DNA of 64,000 nt. Source: CAZMOK01 sp964567785 (lineage in GTDB: Bacteria > Bacteroidota > Bacteroidia > Bacteroidales > JAGOPY01). Both the position numbers and the translations under genes were made by a program. Where the stretch lies: positions 1-64,000 of the forward strand of contig CAZMOK010000009.1 of NCBI GenBank assembly GCA_964567785.1, in the 5' to 3' direction. Below are positions 33,668 to 41,049 of the stretch, piece after piece; positions within the stretch are counted from its first letter, which is position 1; each line of letters begins with the position of its first letter. The notes under the pieces were generated by a model. The model did not search any database. It saw nothing but the letters and a program-made list of their open reading frames with translations, and was not told the DNA's origin.

Positions 33668-34591
33668 TTGTATAAATATTATTCTTTGGATAACAAGCAT
33701 CTGATAATCATCCTTGGTCCTACCGCTTCGGGAAAGACCGGAACAGCCCTGAAAATTGCCGGCCATTTTAACACCGGGATCGTATCGGCCGATTCCAGAC
33801 AGTTTTACAGGGAAATATCCATCGGCACTGCCAAGCCCGGTAAGGAACTCCTCTCACAGGTCAAACATTATTTCATCAATTCCCTTTCAATAGAAGAGGA
33901 ATACAATGTTGCCCGTTTTGAAGAGGAAGCCCTGAGCATCATTGAAAAGATCCATAAAAGTAATCAAGTAGCTGTAATGGCCGGCGGATCGGGCCTTTAC
34001 ATAGATGCCGTTTGTTATGGGATCGATGAGTTTCCCGACGCTGATCAGGAGATAAGGGAAAAGATCAAAAAGGATTTCAGGGAAAAAGGACTGGAACATA
34101 TACAGGAATGGTTAAAAGAACTTGATCCTGTTTATTACAGCCGGGTCGACCTGGACAATCCAAACCGCATAAGGAGGGCGCTTGAAGTATGCCTGCAAAC
34201 CGGAAAGCCCTACTCTGCCCAAAGACTGAATAAGCAAAAAGACAGGCCTTTCAATATTATTAAGATCGGGCTGGAGCTTCCACGGGAAGAATTGTATGCC
34301 GGGATAAATAACAGGGTGGATGAAATGATTGGAAAAGGATTGGTAGATGAGGCAAAAAGGGTTTATCCACTACGTAATATGAATGCGCTTAATACAGTAG
34401 GCTATAAAGAGCTTTTCAGGTATTTTGAAGGTGAAATAAGCCTGGACCGGGCCATTGAGGACATAAAAACGAATACACGAAGGTACGCCAAGCGCCAGCT
34501 AACATGGTTCTCACGTGACAAGTCCATAAACTGGTTTCCGGCCGGAGCGGTTGATGAAATAATAAGGTTTTTAGATGAAGTAATAAGTTAA
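33668..34591 (+). CDS. miaA: tRNA dimethylallyltransferase
   Basis: Adds a dimethylallyl group to A37 of tRNAs reading UNN codons. Motifs: P-loop GPTASGKT, SADSRQFYREISIGTAKP, GGSGLYIDAV, NRIRRALEV and the C-terminal NTRRYAKRQLTWF. No ATG occurs before the P-loop, so initiation is at TTG. Candidates are TTG 33668, directly after the cca stop codon, or TTG 33686. 307 residues from the first. Translational coupling to cca is likely. Confidence 0.93.
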   Translation: MYKYYSLDNKHLIIILGPTASGKTGTALKIAGHFNTGIVSADSRQFYREISIGTAKPGKELLSQVKHYFINSLSIEEEYNVARFEEEALSIIEKIHKSNQVAVMAGGSGLYIDAVCYGIDEFPDADQEIREKIKKDFREKGLEHIQEWLKELDPVYYSRVDLDNPNRIRRALEVCLQTGKPYSAQRLNKQKDRPFNIIKIGLELPREELYAGINNRVDEMIGKGLVDEAKRVYPLRNMNALNTVGYKELFRYFEGEISLDRAIEDIKTNTRRYAKRQLTWFSRDKSINWFPAGAVDEIIRFLDEVIS

Positions 34592-34610
34592 GAGTTTAGA
34601 TATTTACTAT

Positions 34611-36050
34611 TTAATATTTAACCAGGTTTTTGAGCATTCCCTTGAAAACGAAAAGGTGGAAGGGCATCACGAGGTACCAGTACATCCTTCCCCAGAGGCC
34701 TTTGGGGCGGAAGGTTGCCTCCTGACTGACAATGGTTTTGTTTTCTTTATCTGATATATTGAATTCCAGCCATGCTTCTCCGGGCAACTTCATCTCAGCA
34801 TAAAGCAGCAACCGTTTCTTTTCTTTATCGGCCAGTATCACCCGCCAGAAGTCGAGCGAGTCCCCTGTATGGATATCGGTGGGGTTTGTCCTGCCCCTCC
34901 TCAGTCCCACTCCTCCGACCATTTTATCCAGCCATCCGCGTACATTCCAGAGCCAGTTCCCATAATACCATCCCCGTTCACCACCTATTGCCCATATATT
35001 CTCAAGTACTTTGTCAGCCCTTTCCCGGTCAATTTCTTTGGTTTGCATATCCTTGAGGCAACCGTTTGAAGGCACTTCAATGTAGTCACGGATATTTCCC
35101 TCCAGCTTGCTGCTGCCTGCAGTGTCTTTCCAGCTTGATACAACCAGGTGCTGGTCTATTTTCTGAAATGCTTTTTCCACAGCCTCTTCGTACGAAAGCG
35201 GTTCTATCCCGAGTAATTTATGGATTTCGTGATCCTTGGCCATCACTTCCACTTTCATGCTGCTGACGAGGTTGACCGCAAGATAATAAGGAACGGCCGT
35301 AACAAAATATAGCCAATAGGAAGAAAGGCGGGGGGTCATAACAGGAAGGGTGAATATGTATCTCTTCAACCCCCTCACTTTCGCGTACACCAGCATCATT
35401 TCCTTGTAGGTCAGCACATCCGGGCCGGCTGTATCGAATACTTTATCGTATACCTTTTCATTCAATTTGCACCTGCTCAGGCATTCTATAATATCCCTTA
35501 CGGCTATTGGCTGGGTCCGGGTGAGTACCCACCTGGGGGTCACCATAACCGGTAGTTTTTCGACCAGGTCACGGATGATCTCGAACGACGAGCTGCCTGA
35601 GCCGATCACGATGCCAGCCCTTAAAACAGTCAGGTTGTATTTTCCCTTCCTGAGTATCTCCTCAACATTCTTTCTCGACTGAAGGTGTTTTGACAGGGTA
35701 TCTTCATTTACAATGCCTCCAAGGTAGATTACCTGCCTGGCGTTTGTTCTGTCCACAAGCTTTCTGAAGTTTTCTGCCGATCGTGCCTCTTCCTCCTGAA
35801 ATCCCTTGATCGAGCTCGACATGGAATGGATAAGATAATAGGCTACATCAATGTCTGCGGGAAGGCTGAACTCTTCCGGTACTGAAAGAAAATCAATTTC
35901 CACAGTGCTTATCCTGCCGGAATAGGGGATGTCTGTATTGAAACGGTTCCGGTCCCTCACACAACAGACAACCTCATGCCCTTCGTGCAACAAGACAGAA
36001 AGCAGTCTCTTACCAATATAACCGGTAGCGCCTGTGAGCAGGATCTTCAT
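34611..36050 (-). CDS. NAD(P)-binding SDR protein with C-terminal DUF2867
   Basis: Atypical/extended short-chain dehydrogenase-like protein of 479 residues. The N-terminal Rossmann domain begins LLTGATGYIGKRLLSVLL and resembles NmrA/complex I assembly-type SDRs. The C-terminal 150 residues are DUF2867 (GDSLDFWRVILADKEKKRLLLYAEMKLPGEAWLEF, split by its own conserved Trp residues). A membrane-active hydrophobic tail (MYWYLVMPFHLFVFKGML) ends the protein. The substrate is unknown; this fusion is found in many bacteria. It converges on miaA with about 20 bases of AT-rich sequence between. Confidence 0.82.
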   Translation of the reverse strand: MKILLTGATGYIGKRLLSVLLHEGHEVVCCVRDRNRFNTDIPYSGRISTVEIDFLSVPEEFSLPADIDVAYYLIHSMSSSIKGFQEEEARSAENFRKLVDRTNARQVIYLGGIVNEDTLSKHLQSRKNVEEILRKGKYNLTVLRAGIVIGSGSSSFEIIRDLVEKLPVMVTPRWVLTRTQPIAVRDIIECLSRCKLNEKVYDKVFDTAGPDVLTYKEMMLVYAKVRGLKRYIFTLPVMTPRLSSYWLYFVTAVPYYLAVNLVSSMKVEVMAKDHEIHKLLGIEPLSYEEAVEKAFQKIDQHLVVSSWKDTAGSSKLEGNIRDYIEVPSNGCLKDMQTKEIDRERADKVLENIWAIGGERGWYYGNWLWNVRGWLDKMVGGVGLRRGRTNPTDIHTGDSLDFWRVILADKEKKRLLLYAEMKLPGEAWLEFNISDKENKTIVSQEATFRPKGLWGRMYWYLVMPFHLFVFKGMLKNLVKY

Positions 36051-36144
36051 TTTACTAAGTTAGCCTATTTGCTGAACAATCACCACAGAAGAAAGTTTAG
36101 GGTGCTAAATGAAAGGAGCAAACCGTAAATCGGTAACCGGCGCC

Positions 36145-36158
36145 TGGCAGGGAACCCT
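36145..36158 (-). other. Small perfect hairpin upstream of the SDR gene
   Basis: CAGGG and CCCTG (around 36147-36158) form a perfect stem with a two-base loop, next to GGCGCC. It lies between fusA and the SDR gene, immediately outside the 83-bp repeat. Function unknown; it lacks a T-run on either strand. Confidence 0.35.
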
Positions 36159-36241
36159 GAGGCTAGAAATCAAATTAAACACTAATTAAACCAGAAGAAC
36201 TCCTTTGTAAATCGTAATGCGTAAATTGTAAAATGTAAATT
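36159..36241 (-). repeat. 83-bp dispersed repeat, right copy of an inverted pair
   Basis: On the minus strand this starts AATTTACATTTTACAATTTA, one base after the fusA stop codon. This is exactly as the left copy starts one base after the AraC stop. It matches the left copy at 71 of 83 positions. Confidence 0.85.
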
Positions 36242-36242
36242 C

Positions 36243-38315
36243 TTACTTCTCATTTTTCGCCTCCGCGATCTTCTTCAGTATCTCTTCCTGGGTGGAGGCG
36301 GGCACCGGCAAATACCGGTAGAAGTCCATGGAGTAATTGGCCCTGCCGCTCGAAAGGTTCCTTAGTTGGGTGGCATAGCCGAACATCTCGCTCAGCGGGA
36401 CAAGGCCAACCAGCTTCTGCGATCCCTTCCTGAACCTTCTCATCGAATCTATTTTACCTCGCCGGCGGTTGAGGTTACCGACGACATCACCGATATAATC
36501 GTCAGGTGTGTTGATCTCAATTCTCATTACCGGTTCCAGCAACCGAGGTGAGGCCTTCATGAATCCCTGCTTGAAACAGATGGATGAGCAGGTCTGGAAG
36601 GCAAAATCGGATGAATCGACCGGGTGGTGCTTTCCGTCGATCAGGGTTACCCGTACATCAACAACCGGATATCCCGCCAGGATGCCTTCATCCATGGTTT
36701 TCTTAATTCCTTTGTTAACAGATGGAATGAATTCCTGTGGTATGGCGCCGCTCTTGATTCTGTCGATGAACTCGTAGCCATTCCCTTCGTTGGGTTCGAT
36801 CCTCATTACGGTTTCGGCAAACTGGCCTTTTCCGCCTGTCTGCTTTGAATGCCTGTATTCGCTTTCAATCTCTGCAGTAAGTGTTTCCCTGTAAGCAACC
36901 GCAGGTTCTCCAACTTCAACATCCACCCCGAATTCATTCTTGATCCGGTCCATAATGATCTCAAGATGTAATTCGCCCATCCCCGAGATGATTGTTTCGT
37001 CTGTTTCCTCGTCAAACCTTACATTGAAAGAAGGGTCTTCGTTGGAGAGCTTGGCCAGTGCTTCGCCCAGCTTGCTCTGGTCTTTCCTGCTTTGGGGTGT
37101 TATGGTCATCTCCATAACGGTAGGAGGGATGTTGATCGATTCCAGGAACAGTGGATTATCCTTGTCGCAGATAGTATCCCCTGTTTTTGTGTATTTCATT
37201 CCAATGAGGGCGACTATGTCGCCGGGACCGGCCTCTGAGATCTCTTGCCTGTCTTTGGCATGTATCTTCATGATCCTGCCTATCCTTTCAGGCCTGTCCT
37301 TGGTGGTGTTCAATATCTGCATACCACTCTGAAGCCTACCTGAGTAGATCCTGATGAAAGTTTGCTGCCCCACATACGGATCGTTGATCAGTTTGAAGGC
37401 CAGTGCCGAGAAGGGGAGCTTTGCCGACGGGCACCGGGTATGTGTCTTGTCCTCATCATTTATATCTATCCCTACTACTGACCCGATATCAAGCGGGGAA
37501 GGCATATAGTCGACAACTGCATCGAGCAAGAGCTGGATGCCCTTGTTTTTATATGCAGCACCACAAAAAACCGGTGTGATCATCAGCTTCAGCGTGGCAT
37601 TCCTGGCCACTTTCTTGATCAGCTCAACAGGTATTTCTTTCTCTTCCAGGTATAGTTCCATCAGCTTGTCGTCGAACTCAGAAAGTTGTTCCAGCAGTAC
37701 ATTCCTGGCTTCATCGGCCTTTTGCCGGTATTCTTCAGGGATCTCGGCTTCAATCCTTTCATAATCCTGGAAAATATAAGCCTTCTGTTCAATGATATCT
37801 ATTATCCCCACAAAATCATCTTCCGATCCCATAGGCAACTGAAAAGGCATGGCATGAGCATCCAGGTACTCGTTCATCATACCTATCGCATCGTAGAAAT
37901 CAGCTCCCGTGCGGTCCATCTTGTTAATGAAAGCGATCCTGGGCACTTTGTACCTGTCGGCCTGGGTCCACACGGTTTCACTCTGTGGTTCCACGCCGCT
38001 TACGGCGCAGAAAAGGGCAATCATCCCGTCGATGACCCTGAGCGATCTCTCCACCTCAATGGTGAAGTCGACGTGTCCTGGTGTGTCGATGATATTTATC
38101 TGGTGTTTGTTCCATGTGCAGGAAATAGCAGCAGACGCGATGGTAATACCCCGTTCCTGCTCCTGTTTCATAAAGTCCATGGTGGCCTGTCCGTCGTGGA
38201 CTTCCCCCACTTTCCTCGTAATCCCGGTATAATAAAGGATCCTTTCGGTAACAGTGGTTTTCCCGGCATCAATATGTGCCGCAATTCCTATATTTCGTAG
38301 TTCTTTCAGAGACAT
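36243..38315 (-). CDS. fusA: Elongation factor G (stand-alone copy)
   Basis: Translational GTPase that drives ribosomal translocation. Motifs: AHIDAGKTT (13-21), RGITIASAA, DTPGHVDF with the catalytic His81, and NKMD (131-134), then domains II-V to residue 690. It is not flanked by rpsL/rpsG/tuf as the canonical fusA normally is. It may therefore be a second EF-G, such as the starvation-linked EF-G2 known from Bacteroides, or a relocated primary copy. All catalytic motifs are intact. It ends with GTPase-family-typical SMDFYRYLPVPASTQEEIL. Confidence 0.93.
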   Translation of the reverse strand: MSLKELRNIGIAAHIDAGKTTVTERILYYTGITRKVGEVHDGQATMDFMKQEQERGITIASAAISCTWNKHQINIIDTPGHVDFTIEVERSLRVIDGMIALFCAVSGVEPQSETVWTQADRYKVPRIAFINKMDRTGADFYDAIGMMNEYLDAHAMPFQLPMGSEDDFVGIIDIIEQKAYIFQDYERIEAEIPEEYRQKADEARNVLLEQLSEFDDKLMELYLEEKEIPVELIKKVARNATLKLMITPVFCGAAYKNKGIQLLLDAVVDYMPSPLDIGSVVGIDINDEDKTHTRCPSAKLPFSALAFKLINDPYVGQQTFIRIYSGRLQSGMQILNTTKDRPERIGRIMKIHAKDRQEISEAGPGDIVALIGMKYTKTGDTICDKDNPLFLESINIPPTVMEMTITPQSRKDQSKLGEALAKLSNEDPSFNVRFDEETDETIISGMGELHLEIIMDRIKNEFGVDVEVGEPAVAYRETLTAEIESEYRHSKQTGGKGQFAETVMRIEPNEGNGYEFIDRIKSGAIPQEFIPSVNKGIKKTMDEGILAGYPVVDVRVTLIDGKHHPVDSSDFAFQTCSSICFKQGFMKASPRLLEPVMRIEINTPDDYIGDVVGNLNRRRGKIDSMRRFRKGSQKLVGLVPLSEMFGYATQLRNLSSGRANYSMDFYRYLPVPASTQEEILKKIAEAKNEK

Positions 38316-38388
38316 GGTCTTTGTTTTTGATCAATGTTGTATCGTGGAAAAATAATAAGACTCTTTTCCGGCTCACTTTTCGAGCGTG

Positions 38389-38396
38389 CAAAAGTA
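38389..38396 (-). promoter_or_regulatory. -7 promoter element of fusA
   Basis: The minus strand reads TACTTTTG then CACG, matching TAnnTTTG. The predicted leader is about 70 bases. Confidence 0.55.
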
Positions 38397-38481
38397 GTAT
38401 TCAAATCAACATAAACATACTGTTTATTAAAATTTTACATTAATATAATATCACGAGTTAATAAACTCTTTGGCTTGGATC

Positions 38482-39324
38482 TTAATACTCGGAATGGAAT
38501 TTTACCAGGCCTTCAATCGGACTTTGCAGAAAATGGCTTACACTTGAGCCAAATTCAGCAGCCACTTTCATGAAGTGCTCCTTGAAATGGAAACCTACCG
38601 AACCAACCACAGCCAGGGGTACTTCGGTGTGTTCAGGGTATTTGGTGATCTGTTCAGTAAAATAGTCGTGAAAATTACCCCTTACCAATCCCCGTACATA
38701 GGTGCTTCGCTGATGTTCACCTATGAACCGTGAGAAAGATGCAAGGAACCTGTTCGGGTGTGGCTTGTTGTACACTGCATCGAGAATGTTTTCCAGGTTC
38801 AGTCCGAACTCTATATCGAAGGCTTTTCTTACCTGTGCAGAAACATTACCTTTAAGATAGTCGGCCAGCAGCATTTTACCTAAATAGGCCCCACTGCCTT
38901 CATCACCAAACAGATAACCTAAAGACGGAACATTGGCCACTATCTTTTTGCCGTCATAGTAGCACGAATTTGAACCGGTACCAAGGATGCAGGCAATGCC
39001 CTCCTTCCTGCCAAAAAGCGCCCTGGCTGCACCAAGCAGGTCGTGGTGGATATCGGCGTGGGCATTATGGAATACGCCTGTAAGTGCATCTTCAACAATG
39101 GTACATTTGGAAATAGTGGAGCATCCGGCTCCGTAGAAATATATCTCCTTTACGGAGCCAGTATCTATGAAAGGTACCAGGTCTTTTTCGATCACTTTGG
39201 TAATAAAGGGACTATCGGAAAAATAGGGGTTAAATCCGGGTGTTTCATAGGTTTCAGACTTGTAGTCCCCGTTTATCACAACCCATTCGGCCCTGGTTGC
39301 TCCGCTGTCGGCTATTAGTTTCAT
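38482..39324 (-). CDS. BadF/BadG/BcrA/BcrD-type ATPase, N-acetylglucosamine kinase-like
   Basis: ASKHA-fold sugar kinase of 280 residues. It begins LIADSGATRAEWVV, the phosphate-1 loop, where most family members have DGGGTKT. It has ILGTGSNSCYYDG and LFGDEGSGAYLGK, the sugar- and adenosine-site loops of eukaryotic-type GlcNAc kinases. The likely role is phosphorylation of GlcNAc or another amino sugar during cell-wall recycling. Together with the PfkB kinase and DgkA it forms a run on the minus strand. Confidence 0.82.
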   Translation of the reverse strand: MKLIADSGATRAEWVVINGDYKSETYETPGFNPYFSDSPFITKVIEKDLVPFIDTGSVKEIYFYGAGCSTISKCTIVEDALTGVFHNAHADIHHDLLGAARALFGRKEGIACILGTGSNSCYYDGKKIVANVPSLGYLFGDEGSGAYLGKMLLADYLKGNVSAQVRKAFDIEFGLNLENILDAVYNKPHPNRFLASFSRFIGEHQRSTYVRGLVRGNFHDYFTEQITKYPEHTEVPLAVVGSVGFHFKEHFMKVAAEFGSSVSHFLQSPIEGLVKFHSEY

Positions 39325-39337
39325 CTTTATAAAGATA

Positions 39338-39730
39338 TTAAATACTGCGGAACAAAGTTACAATATGTGGGATGAAAATGATCAGGCCGATTACGGCAGC
39401 GGTCAGGGCCGCAACCAGGACACCACCGGCAGCAAGGTCTTTCACTTTTCCTGCCACGGGATTTTGTCCCGGTTCTGCTAAATCGGTTAGTTTTTCGATG
39501 GAGGTGTTAAAGAGCTCTGCCGAGATCACCAGTCCTATGGAAAAGAACAGGAAAAGCCATTCGGCCGGACTTAGTCCAAACCAGTAGCCGGCTACTACAA
39601 CGCACAATGCAACGATGAAATGTATCCTGGCGTTTCTCTGGGTCTGCAATAAGTATCCTATACCGTTGAATGCATATCTAAAACTGCTGAGGAACCTGTT
39701 GAACGGATCGTTTTCTTTAGGTTTCATCAT
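39338..39730 (-). CDS. dgkA: Diacylglycerol/undecaprenol kinase family protein
   Basis: Small inner-membrane kinase (130 residues) with three helices. The family motif is seen as ISAELFNTSIEKLTDL, the acidic catalytic region. In Gram-positives the homologue phosphorylates undecaprenol, in E. coli diacylglycerol; the substrate here is undetermined. Two consecutive ATGs are possible starts. It ends 14 bases before the BadF-type kinase gene. Confidence 0.9.
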   Translation of the reverse strand: MMKPKENDPFNRFLSSFRYAFNGIGYLLQTQRNARIHFIVALCVVVAGYWFGLSPAEWLFLFFSIGLVISAELFNTSIEKLTDLAEPGQNPVAGKVKDLAAGGVLVAALTAAVIGLIIFIPHIVTLFRSI

Positions 39731-39787
39731 TTTTTTATTGATGTCTGGATGAAGGTATTTCGAAATATTGCGGAAAACAACAAAAAA

Positions 39788-40708
39788 TTATCCGCGGTAT
39801 CTGTTTGCAAATTCTATGCTGACGTAATTATCGAATGAAAGGCATGTGTCATTGGCAAATTCGGAGGCTGTTCCGATAATTTCCCTCCAGGTTTCTGCAC
39901 TTACACTATCAAGGTCTTTCCTGGTGATATTATTTTTGAACAGTCCATATATGAGCCCTGCATTGAAATTATCTCCGGCACCAATAGTACTTACAGGCTC
40001 TATCTTCTTGACCGGCATTTCTGTAACGCCCTTGCTATTGCTAAGGATCACTTTATTGCTGCCCCGTGTTATGATCAGGTTCCGGCAGAATTTGTCAACC
40101 CTTTCCATCCAGTCTTCTTCTGAGCGGGTTTCAAAAATATTGAAAAGGTCATCTCTTGAAGCCCTTACTATATCTGCAAAAGACAGGTTCTCCTCAAAAG
40201 CGGGCATCAGTTCCTTGACATCCTGCGCATGGTTTTTCCTGATGTTGGGATCATAGATGATCATGGCGCCGGCCTCTTTTGCCCTCATAATGAATTCCTT
40301 CACCATCTTCCTGATCGAGAGGGTTATTGAATAGAAAGATCCGAACAGCACGATATCTCCCTGCTCTATTACAGGGAAAAGGTCAGTAAGACGCTTTTCC
40401 GGGTAATTTTTATAAAAGTTATAAGTAGCCTCCCCTTTATCATCGAGCGCAGCAATTGAAACAGGGGTCTTCCCGTTTTCATACAGTTGAAGGAACTGAG
40501 TGTTAACATCATTCTTCTTCAGGAATTCAATGATCCAGCATCCGGCAATATCGTGTGTTATTTCCGAGATAAGAAAGACTGGCAGGCCTGTCCTGCCTAA
40601 TGAAACAGCCGTATTGAGCATGGCGCCGCCGGGTCGTGCGGCAACAGGGTCATGGCCTTCAAAAATTATATCCAATATTGTTTCACCAAAGGTAAAGATC
40701 TTTCTCAT
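39788..40708 (-). CDS. PfkB-family carbohydrate kinase (fructokinase-like)
   Basis: Ribokinase-fold sugar kinase of 306 residues. The first signature is near the N-terminus (ARPGGAMLNTAVSLGRTG). The second contains the catalytic Asp in GAGDNFNAGLI (about residue 250). Similarity to Bacteroidota fructokinases is suggested by the start IFTFGETILDIIF. There is no adjacent transporter or glycosidase to specify the sugar. Confidence 0.85.
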   Translation of the reverse strand: MRKIFTFGETILDIIFEGHDPVAARPGGAMLNTAVSLGRTGLPVFLISEITHDIAGCWIIEFLKKNDVNTQFLQLYENGKTPVSIAALDDKGEATYNFYKNYPEKRLTDLFPVIEQGDIVLFGSFYSITLSIRKMVKEFIMRAKEAGAMIIYDPNIRKNHAQDVKELMPAFEENLSFADIVRASRDDLFNIFETRSEEDWMERVDKFCRNLIITRGSNKVILSNSKGVTEMPVKKIEPVSTIGAGDNFNAGLIYGLFKNNITRKDLDSVSAETWREIIGTASEFANDTCLSFDNYVSIEFANRYRG

Positions 40709-40756
40709 GGGGAAATTGATTGATAACCGGCCCTGTTGTTCCAGGCTGACAGATTG

Positions 40757-40829
40757 AGCGGCAAATGGGATTCGAACCCACGACCCTCAGCTTGGGAAGC
40801 TGATGCTCTGCCAACTGAGCTACTGCCGC
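40757..40829 (-). tRNA. tRNA-Gly (anticodon CCC)
   Basis: A full cloverleaf of 73 bases on the minus strand. Acceptor GCGGCAG pairs with TTGCCGC, D-stem GCTC/GAGC, anticodon stem TCAGC/GCTGA with loop TTCCCAA (anticodon CCC), and T-arm GTGGG-TTCGAAT-CCCAT. The discriminator is T, as usual for glycine tRNAs. CCA is not encoded, in keeping with the cca gene in the window. Confidence 0.95.
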
Positions 40830-40868
40830 TTATAGCTTTACAAATTTAACAAATAGTAGACAATAAAT

Positions 40869-40886
40869 AGTAAATAATAAATAGTA
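40869..40886 (+). repeat. AT-rich 18-mer repeat next to tRNA-Gly
   Basis: AGTAAATAATAAATAGTA, identical to the copy overlapping the coaE stop codon, in a 40-base run of AATAGTA-like units. The rest of the gap up to 41.02 kb shows only AT-rich sequence. Confidence 0.7.
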
Positions 40887-41024
40887 GTTTTCAGTAATCA
40901 GTGATCCCGGTATCGCTTTGCCAGGTTAGTAATGGATAATCGATAATTAATACTAATCGGTGTTTTATTTAAAAAGAAAAATCATTTTTATGAAAGGGCA
41001 ATACCCTGTTAATTCGGCGTTCAT

Positions 41025-41032
41025 TAACTTTG
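41025..41032 (+). promoter_or_regulatory. -7 promoter element of the M23 peptidase gene
   Basis: TAACTTTG matches TAnnTTTG and lies 17 bases before the ATG. Confidence 0.55.
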
Positions 41033-41049
41033 TGTTTTAAAAGATCGTA

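Noticed and set aside
36090..36160. Cobalamin-like riboswitch between the SDR gene and fusA
   Set aside because: A few words such as GGCAGGGAACCCTG look suggestive, but the conserved core elements are missing and it adjoins no B12-related gene.
32047..36241. Composite transposon defined by the 83-bp inverted repeats
   Set aside because: The enclosed genes are housekeeping or ordinary, no transposase is present, no target duplication is evident, and both repeats relate to the stop codons of flanking genes.
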